From Akkermansia muciniphila (GTDB lineage Bacteria > Verrucomicrobiota > Verrucomicrobiia > Verrucomicrobiales > Akkermansiaceae): DNA of 19,679 nucleotides. Numbering within the stretch: position 1 is the first letter of the stretch; each line of letters begins with the position of its first letter. Below the pieces are notes generated by a model. That model was not told where the DNA came from, ran no database searches, and was given only the letters and a program-made list of their open reading frames with translations. Location of the stretch: positions 1 to 19,679 of the forward strand of contig CAMBTF010000003.1 of the NCBI GenBank assembly GCA_945870545.1. Reading direction: 5' to 3'. This document shows, one piece after another, positions 14,253 to 19,679 of this stretch. Position numbers and translations under genes: made by a program.

Positions 14253-15892
14253 ATGCGTCGGATGCGGACGAACTGCGGGCGCTCGCGGAGGCGTATGTGG
14301 CGGGCGAGCTTTCGCCTGTGCAAAAAGTGATGCTGGAAGACCGGCTTCGCGCGAGTGAGGAGACGCGGCTCTGTTTCATGGCGTTTCTGGAGGTTCACGC
14401 GGGGCTGGCGTGGGAGTATCGCCCGGCAGGTGTGGAGTTGCCTCAGGCTGAGCGTTCTATCTTCTTGGCTCCTAGTTCTTCGTTGCCAAGCGAGATGCCG
14501 AACAAAGCACCAAGCACAAGGAACCGACAACTTAGATCCAAGAAATTCCTGCTCTGGGCGCTGCCGATCGCTGCGGCGGTGGTGGTGCTGCTGACGATTG
14601 CGCGGATGTGGCTGCCGGACGAATCGCCATCGCCCGCCATGGTCAAGGCAAGCCTGCACGGGCAGTGGGCGGATGGGGGCGAGGTGACAGTTGGGTCACT
14701 GTTGTCTCCGGGTATCTGGGAGTTGCAAAGCGGGCTGGTGGAGATCGAGACAACTTCGAACACGACCTTGATCGTGGAGGCTCCGGCGCAGTTTGAGCTT
14801 ATCAATGCCATGCACGGTCGATTGATGGCTGGGAATGTAGTGGTGCGGATGCCGAAGGGAAAATCGGGCTTTGTCATGGACCTGCCGCAGATGCGGGTGA
14901 CGGATCTCGGCACGGAGTTCGGCGTGAGTGTGGCGCCGAATGGCAAGTCGCTGGTGCAGGTCTACGATGGCAAAGTGCGCGCGGAGTCTCTCTCCGGGCC
15001 GGGGAGCAAAGAGCTAACCATCGGGGAATCAATGGTGAGCAAGGCAGATGGCACGCTATCGCCTCAGAAGTCTCCGGAGAATCGTTTCATCCGAAAGTTT
15101 CCGCCTCGGTTACACGGTCAGGAACTTGGCGGGGTGCTATACAGCAGGAGCAAGGTGGATTCCGTGCGCATCGCTCCTCCAGCGGAACCCGTGGTGATCG
15201 ATGCGGATTTGTCAGAGTGGAATCGCAGGAATGCTTTCCGCAGCGCGTGCCTGCCGCCTTACCGCGATGCTTATTTCGTCGAGGGGATGATGATGTATGA
15301 CGCGCAGTATCTCTACATTTCCGCGCATGTCGGCGACCCTGAGCCGATGCGCAACGTGGTGACTGACACGATGGATTTCGCCGGCGGCAGCGTGATCGTA
15401 CGCGTCTCTACTGACCGAGACCTGGGCTGGCCACTGAAGGGATCGGCTGCGAATGCCACCTCCAAAAGAGCTACGAATCCGCCGCTGCCGGACTCATTCA
15501 GCGATCGTGTGGTAAGCATCATCATGTCGCATGATGCGCAGTCCAACAAGGCGCGCATGCTGCTGAATTATGGATTTTATCATAGCGACTCCGTGAGTAA
15601 TCGGCCCGGCTGGCGCGGCGCATTTCGCAAGGATGCCGATGGTCGCGGCTACACGCTGGAGTATGCGATTCCCTGGAGCTTGCTGAATTGCGAAACCGAC
15701 CCGCCCCGCGCAGGCGACGTGATGGCGGCGCTATGGATGGTGCATTGGAGCGATGCCGATGGCCGTCTCTGCCGCGGGCAACTCGTCGAGGTGACGAATC
15801 CGCAAGCCCGCTCGAAGCCCGGAGCGACTCCGTCGACGTTCTTCCGAGATGGCGCGACCTGGGGCCGCGCGTTTTACCTTCCGAAAAAATAA
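14249..15892 (+). CDS. Anti-sigma factor with FecR domain and external CBM9/DOMON-like domain
   Basis: The 547-residue protein begins with a short anti-sigma-like helical region (about 1-57: LRALAEAYVAGELSPVQKVM, LRASEETRLCFMAFLEVHAG). A Ser/Pro linker and one transmembrane helix follow (about 98-119, FLLWALPIAAAVVVLLTIA). The periplasmic FecR domain (about 150-260) contains TTLIVEAPAQFELINAMHGR and MRVTDLGTEFGVSVAPNGKS. Residues about 313-547 form a CBM9/DOMON-like domain: VVIDADLSEWNRR, MMYDAQYLYISAHVGDPEP, GYTLEYAIPWSLLN. The order cytoplasmic sigma binder, helix, FecR, ligand-type domain suggests that an outside ligand controls the sigma factor. In classical systems FecR signals come through a TonB receptor; here the sensor could be built in. 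No catalytic residues are seen. Confidence 0.85.
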   Translation: MNASDADELRALAEAYVAGELSPVQKVMLEDRLRASEETRLCFMAFLEVHAGLAWEYRPAGVELPQAERSIFLAPSSSLPSEMPNKAPSTRNRQLRSKKFLLWALPIAAAVVVLLTIARMWLPDESPSPAMVKASLHGQWADGGEVTVGSLLSPGIWELQSGLVEIETTSNTTLIVEAPAQFELINAMHGRLMAGNVVVRMPKGKSGFVMDLPQMRVTDLGTEFGVSVAPNGKSLVQVYDGKVRAESLSGPGSKELTIGESMVSKADGTLSPQKSPENRFIRKFPPRLHGQELGGVLYSRSKVDSVRIAPPAEPVVIDADLSEWNRRNAFRSACLPPYRDAYFVEGMMMYDAQYLYISAHVGDPEPMRNVVTDTMDFAGGSVIVRVSTDRDLGWPLKGSAANATSKRATNPPLPDSFSDRVVSIIMSHDAQSNKARMLLNYGFYHSDSVSNRPGWRGAFRKDADGRGYTLEYAIPWSLLNCETDPPRAGDVMAALWMVHWSDADGRLCRGQLVEVTNPQARSKPGATPSTFFRDGATWGRAFYLPKK

Positions 15893-15957
15893 GCATCACC
15901 CTTCTGAAAAAAGCCACTCACTGTGTAAAAGAAAACAAACAACAATACATTCATTCC

Positions 15958-17238
15958 ATGCGTATCCACAAAATCATTGCAGCACTTCTTCTCTTGCTCA
16001 TGGGCAGCGCCCTTAGCATGACAGCACCCTCGTTTGCCGAATTTGACCAGCGGGCGAAGGCGGGCGAGCGGCTTACCGTGGTCTTCTTTGGCGCCTCGCT
16101 CACCTGGGGCGCGAATGCCACGGATCCCCAATTGACTTCCTATCGCGCACTCGTTGCCCAGCGGCTCGAGGCGGCCTATCCGCAGGCGCATTTCACGTTT
16201 CGTGATGCAGCCATCGGCGGCACAAGCTCGCAACTCGGTGTGTTTCGCCTGGATCGCGATGTCTTGCGCCATAAACCAGATTTGGTGTTCCTCGATTTCT
16301 CCGCGAACGACGGCATCAATAGTGCCACACCGGAAACGCTCGCCTCCTACGAGTCGCTTATGCGGCGCATCATCACCGAAGCCCGTGCGCCGCTGGTGCA
16401 GGTGATCTTCCCCTTCGGCTGGGACGTGAAATTTGCTGACTTCAACAAGATGAAGCGCCGCACCGCGCACATTTCCCTGTCTGGGACATACAATACCACC
16501 GTTGGCGACGCCATCTCGCTGGCGGTGGAACGAGTGAAGGCCGGAGCCACGACCGTGGAGCAGCTATGGCCCAGCGACTTCGTGCATCCCGGTGATGCCG
16601 GTTTTGAGCTTTTTGCCGATGCCGCATGGACAGCCTTTCAAGACGGCGTTCACCGCAAAGTCGTCTGCGCTGTACCGGAAAAAATGGTTCACGCCGAGAC
16701 TTACATGAAGCAGGCTCGCGTCCGCATTTCAACACTTGGAGAGCTTCCCTTAGGCTGGCGGCAAGGCACGCCCAATCTCACCGCCTCGAATTACGACATG
16801 CTGATGTCGCGCTGGCTCGACGACCAAGTCATTGCGTCAAACCGTACTACAACAAAAAGTGCCGAGGGAAAGAAGACGCCAGATGGGCAACAAGTCGCAC
16901 GGCTGAAAATCTCCTTCCGCGGCACCATGGTTTCGCTCTTCGGCGAGGGAACCATGAAGTCCGGCAAATACCGCGTCTACATCGACGGCAAACTCGTCGA
17001 AAGGATGCCGCCCGGTGCCACGGAACCGTTGTTCGAATTCGATTCGGCGAGCCTCGCCGTTAGGTTGAATGGCAACACGCACCATGTTGTCGTGATTGCC
17101 GAGAATCTCGCCGCCGATAGAGATCACACGATGGAGATCGTACCAGTCTTCTCACCTGATTCCGAACAGGAACTACGCATTGAGAGCATCTGTGTCGCAG
17201 GTGGTGACGCGAAAGTCTTTCCGTTCCCTTCCATCTGA
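15958..17238 (+). CDS. Secreted SGNH/GDSL hydrolase (probable carbohydrate esterase) with C-terminal beta domain
   Basis: The 426-residue protein starts MRIHKIIAALLLLLMGSALS, a Sec signal peptide. The frame is open upstream, but that part overlaps the anti-sigma gene and lacks family similarity. The SGNH domain (about 35-230) has all four blocks: Ser47 in VVFFGASLTWG, Gly88 in AIGGTSSQLG, Asn117 in DFSANDG, and Asp207/His210 in PSDFVHPGD. Residues about 250-426 look like a beta-sandwich (ARLKISFRGTMVSLFGEGTM, GKYRVYIDGKLVERMPPG). Such enzymes remove acetyl or other ester groups from polysaccharides. It starts 65 bases after the anti-sigma gene behind an A/C-rich leader with no Shine-Dalgarno. 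Confidence 0.87.
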   Translation: MRIHKIIAALLLLLMGSALSMTAPSFAEFDQRAKAGERLTVVFFGASLTWGANATDPQLTSYRALVAQRLEAAYPQAHFTFRDAAIGGTSSQLGVFRLDRDVLRHKPDLVFLDFSANDGINSATPETLASYESLMRRIITEARAPLVQVIFPFGWDVKFADFNKMKRRTAHISLSGTYNTTVGDAISLAVERVKAGATTVEQLWPSDFVHPGDAGFELFADAAWTAFQDGVHRKVVCAVPEKMVHAETYMKQARVRISTLGELPLGWRQGTPNLTASNYDMLMSRWLDDQVIASNRTTTKSAEGKKTPDGQQVARLKISFRGTMVSLFGEGTMKSGKYRVYIDGKLVERMPPGATEPLFEFDSASLAVRLNGNTHHVVVIAENLAADRDHTMEIVPVFSPDSEQELRIESICVAGGDAKVFPFPSI

Positions 17239-17348
17239 AATCTCCTTTCTCCATTTCACCTAGATCAAAACTCACCCTCCCGTCTCTCGCCGCAGCATGG
17301 CTCGGCATCGTCTCCGCTTCTCCCACTCGTAAGGATACCTACCCTTAA
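17235..17348 (+). pseudogene. Possible signal-peptide-only remnant of a lost exported gene
   Basis: Between the esterase and the oxidoreductase, one plus-strand frame reads KSPFSISPRSKLTLPSLAAA and then WLGIVSASPTRKDTYP before a TAA at 17346. That is a basic start, a hydrophobic run and an Ala-Ser cleavage-like site, as in signal peptides of this locus. The codon at the expected start is CTG (17235-17237), overlapping the esterase stop, and nothing recognisable follows the leader. It may be the 5' end of a gene removed by deletion, or chance coding-like sequence. Confidence 0.25.
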
Positions 17349-17383
17349 TAAAATCAATCAAACATACCCAATTCAATAACATC

Positions 17384-19117
17384 ATGCATTTCTCTGCTGA
17401 TCTTCGATACAAAGGAAGATATCACTATCTGATGTCGTGCCTTTTCTGTCTCATCTCTGTGCTTACTACCAGAAGCTCCGCTCAAGAAGTTGCGAAAGAA
17501 ATTGCGAAAGAATACGACCTCGTGATTTATGGCGGCACGTCGGCAGCGGTGATCTCCGCAGTGCAAGCGAAGAAAATGGGAAAGACGGTGGTTGTGGTTT
17601 CGCCCGATAAGCATCTCGGTGGTTTAAGCAGCGGCGGATTGGGCTTCACCGATAGCGGCAACACAGCGACGATTGGAGGTCTCTCGCGGGATTTTTATCA
17701 CCGCATTTGGCTGCATTACGACAAGCCGGAAGCATGGCGTTGGCAGAAGAAATCAGAATACGGCGGCAAAGGGCAGGGGATACCAGCGGTCGATGGCGAG
17801 AATCGGACCATGTGGGTATTCGAGCCCTCGGTAGCGGAAAAAATCTTCGAAGATTACGTGAAGGAATTTTCGCTGACTGTGTTTCGAGATGAGTGGCTCA
17901 ACCGCGCTACAGGGGTAAAGAAGAACGGATCGCGTATCCAATCCATCACCACGCTCAGTGGCAAAACGTTCAGCGGTAAAATGTTCATCGATGCCACGTA
18001 TGAAGGCGATTTGCTCGCAGCGGCAGGCGTGGAGTATCACGTCGGTCGGGAAGCATCTGCCACCTACGATGAAGAATGGAACGGTTCGCAAGTGGGTATT
18101 TTGCATTGGCGGCATCATTTCGGTGTATTGAAGAAACCCATTGATCCTTATGTGATTCCTGGTGATCCTAAAAGTGGCTTACTGCCGCGGATTAGCGCCG
18201 ATCAGCCCAAAGCACGAGGCGAGGCCGATGCAGGAGTGCAAGCGTATTGCTTTCGCATGTGTTTAACCGATGATCCAGAAAACCGCATTCCGTTTGAGAA
18301 GCCTGAGGGCTATGATCCCAAGCAATATGAACTTTTGTTGCGGGTATACGATGCGGGCTGGCAGGAGACGTTCAATAAGTTTGATCCCATTCCCAACAAT
18401 AAAACCGACACCAATAATCATGGCCCCTTCAGCACCGATAACATAGGCCGCAATTGGGATTATCCCGAGGCCAGCTACGAGCGGCGGCGGGAGATCATTC
18501 GCGAGCATGAACAATATCAGAAGGGTTTGCTCTACTTTATTGCAAATGATCCGCGCGTGCCGAAGGAGGTGCAAAAGAAAATGCAAAAATGGGGCCTGCC
18601 CAAGGATGAATTCACCGACAATGGGAATTGGTCGCATCAACTCTACATTCGCGAAGCACGTCGCATGATTGGCAGCTATGTGATGACCCAAAATGAGTTG
18701 ATGGATAAGCGACCCACGCCAGAGAGTGTAGGAATGGGGAGTTACGCGATTGATTCACACAACATTCAGCGCTACGTAACACCGGATGGTTTTGTGCAAA
18801 ATGAAGGGAATATCGCCATTTGGTTGGATGGCCCTTACGAAATTGCTTACGGCTCGATGGTGCCTAAGCGTGGCCAAGGTGATAACCTGCTGGTGCCGGT
18901 AGCCGTATCGTCTTCACACATTGCGTATGGCAGTATCCGCATGGAGCCGGTGTTTATGATTTTAGGTCAAAGCGCTGCCACTGCTGCGGTGATTGCCATT
19001 GATGACGACTGCTCGGTTCAAGATGTGAAATACGCTAAACTCCGCGAACGCTTGATCGCCGATAAACAAATTCTGGAATACACACCACCCCCAGAAAAGC
19101 TGGATAAAAGCGATTGA
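17384..19117 (+). CDS. Secreted FAD-dependent oxidoreductase (FAD_oxidored family)
   Basis: The 577-residue protein has a basic then hydrophobic leader (cleavage likely after RSSA, residue 33); an alternative start is Met17 at 17432. A Rossmann FAD-binding segment follows: DLVIYGGTSAAVISAVQAKK, then KTVVVVSPDKHLGGLSSGGL, the typical GGTxA...HLGG(L/M)SSGGLG pattern of this family. Later landmarks are TFSGKMFIDATYEGDLLAAA, REARRMIGSYVMTQNEL, and IRMEPVFMILGQSAATAAVI near the C-terminus. The substrate is unknown; relatives are frequent beside polysaccharide-degradation genes in Planctomycetes, Verrucomicrobia and Bacteroidetes. By hand counts of a few lines it has lower GC, near 50-57 percent, than the scpA region. 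That could mean separate ancestry. Confidence 0.88.
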   Translation: MHFSADLRYKGRYHYLMSCLFCLISVLTTRSSAQEVAKEIAKEYDLVIYGGTSAAVISAVQAKKMGKTVVVVSPDKHLGGLSSGGLGFTDSGNTATIGGLSRDFYHRIWLHYDKPEAWRWQKKSEYGGKGQGIPAVDGENRTMWVFEPSVAEKIFEDYVKEFSLTVFRDEWLNRATGVKKNGSRIQSITTLSGKTFSGKMFIDATYEGDLLAAAGVEYHVGREASATYDEEWNGSQVGILHWRHHFGVLKKPIDPYVIPGDPKSGLLPRISADQPKARGEADAGVQAYCFRMCLTDDPENRIPFEKPEGYDPKQYELLLRVYDAGWQETFNKFDPIPNNKTDTNNHGPFSTDNIGRNWDYPEASYERRREIIREHEQYQKGLLYFIANDPRVPKEVQKKMQKWGLPKDEFTDNGNWSHQLYIREARRMIGSYVMTQNELMDKRPTPESVGMGSYAIDSHNIQRYVTPDGFVQNEGNIAIWLDGPYEIAYGSMVPKRGQGDNLLVPVAVSSSHIAYGSIRMEPVFMILGQSAATAAVIAIDDDCSVQDVKYAKLRERLIADKQILEYTPPPEKLDKSD

Positions 19118-19173
19118 CATACACGGCAAGAAAAGTATTCTCATTGTAAATACATCCATAAAAAACCCAATTT

Positions 19174-19679
19174 ATGAAAACGCACCTACGCCTGATCCGA
19201 TCCGTTCGATCATCGCGAGGCTTCGCCTTGGTCGTGACGCTTTCGCTCATGATCCTTTTGACCATTCTCGCGATCGGGCTGCTGAGTCTTTCCAGCATCT
19301 CACTGCGCTCGTCTTCAAATAGTCAATTGATGCAGGAGGCCCGTCAGAACGCGCGCTTGGCGCTCATGCTCGCCATTGGCGAACTTCAATCCACCACCGG
19401 GCCGGATCAGCGCGTCACCGCCCCCGCCCAAATCCGCGGGACGACCGCCCTCCCACCGGCCCAGCCGCACCTCACCGGAGTGTGGCAAGGTTGGAAATGG
19501 GATGGCACCAGCACCGCCGACTACGAGGACAAGAAGGAATCCCAATTCCTCCGCTGGTTGGTTTCCACCCGCGACACCGCCACCGCCAGCGAACTGTCTT
19601 TTGCGGAAAATGCACCCACGGGCGACATCGTCACTCTGGTGAAAGGAAACCGGATTCCTGCCGAGATAGACCAGGTTGA
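19174..19679 (+). CDS. Verru_Chthon cassette protein A-like pilin-type exported protein (5' part, runs off right edge)
   Basis: An ATG at 19174 opens a frame that stays open for 168 codons to the window end. The protein starts with a basic leader (MKTHLRLIRSVRSSRG) and then FALVVTLSLMILLTILAIGL, a long hydrophobic helix with prepilin-peptidase-like cleavage between Gly16 and Phe17. SISLRSSSNSQLMQEARQNA and RLALMLAIGELQSTTGPDQR follow. This start matches the Verru_Chthon cassette protein A family, very long exported proteins usually found with the pilin-like Verru_Chthon proteins B, C and D. The usual Glu5 of type IV pilins is absent. Full-length members are about 1000 residues or more, so most of the gene is outside. 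It starts 56 bases after the oxidoreductase. Confidence 0.8.
   Translation, partial: MKTHLRLIRSVRSSRGFALVVTLSLMILLTILAIGLLSLSSISLRSSSNSQLMQEARQNARLALMLAIGELQSTTGPDQRVTAPAQIRGTTALPPAQPHLTGVWQGWKWDGTSTADYEDKKESQFLRWLVSTRDTATASELSFAENAPTGDIVTLVKGNRIPAEIDQV

Noticed and set aside
15688..15957. Upstream extension of the esterase frame
   Set aside because: It overlaps the anti-sigma gene and precedes a perfect signal peptide starting at 15958.
1..19679. CRISPR arrays, tRNA or rRNA genes, transposase genes, phage genes
   Set aside because: I saw no regularly spaced repeats, no cloverleaf-like or rRNA-like sequence, and no transposase or phage structural motifs on either strand.

Overview
The window looks like chromosomal DNA of a Verrucomicrobiota bacterium, probably Verrucomicrobiae (Luteolibacter/Verrucomicrobium-like). 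Three things point there: an ECF sigma factor of the Rhodopirellula/Verrucomicrobium type, its partner anti-sigma protein with a FecR domain, and a pilin-like exported protein at the right edge that resembles Verru_Chthon cassette protein A. All calls come from reading motifs by eye; no database search was run.

Left part (1-3940). It begins with the 5' end of an exported-protein gene on the minus strand. A roughly 570-base gene-poor gap follows, holding a 24-base imperfect inverted repeat and a possible decayed coding remnant. Next come plus-strand housekeeping genes: zinc-independent ribosomal protein S14 (rpsN), a small FmdB-type zinc-ribbon protein, a CNNM/CorC-type CBS transporter-like membrane protein, and an Old Yellow Enzyme family ene-reductase.

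Middle part (3941-11747, minus strand). Reading in transcription order from 11747: scpA (chromosome condensation), a lipoprotein FKBP prolyl isomerase, a lipoprotein rhodanese overlapping it by ATGA, ppnP (nucleoside phosphorylase), a DUF2459 lipoprotein, and a 1398-residue exported protein. The last carries CBM9/DOMON-like domains at both ends, a FlgD-Ig-like segment and a long beta-propeller-like core. The 1398-residue gene lies between two imperfect direct repeats (3957-4007 and 8717-8766). A second inverted-repeat element (4220-4360) lies inside that interval. This suggests the block was inserted or rearranged.

Right part (11814-19679, plus strand). It begins with an AsmA-like membrane protein. 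After that comes what reads as an accessory saccharide-utilisation and surface locus: an ECF sigma factor, a translationally coupled FecR anti-sigma protein whose outer part is a CBM9-like domain, a secreted SGNH/GDSL esterase with a C-terminal beta-rich domain, a secreted FAD-dependent oxidoreductase, and the start of the Verru_Chthon-A-like protein. The most interesting proposal is that the anti-sigma protein senses an extracellular ligand, perhaps a glycan, directly through its CBM9-like domain and releases the sigma factor to switch on the exported hydrolase, oxidoreductase and pilin-like genes. The exported 1398-residue protein uses the same kind of domain. The domain order is visible in the sequence; the signalling role is inference.
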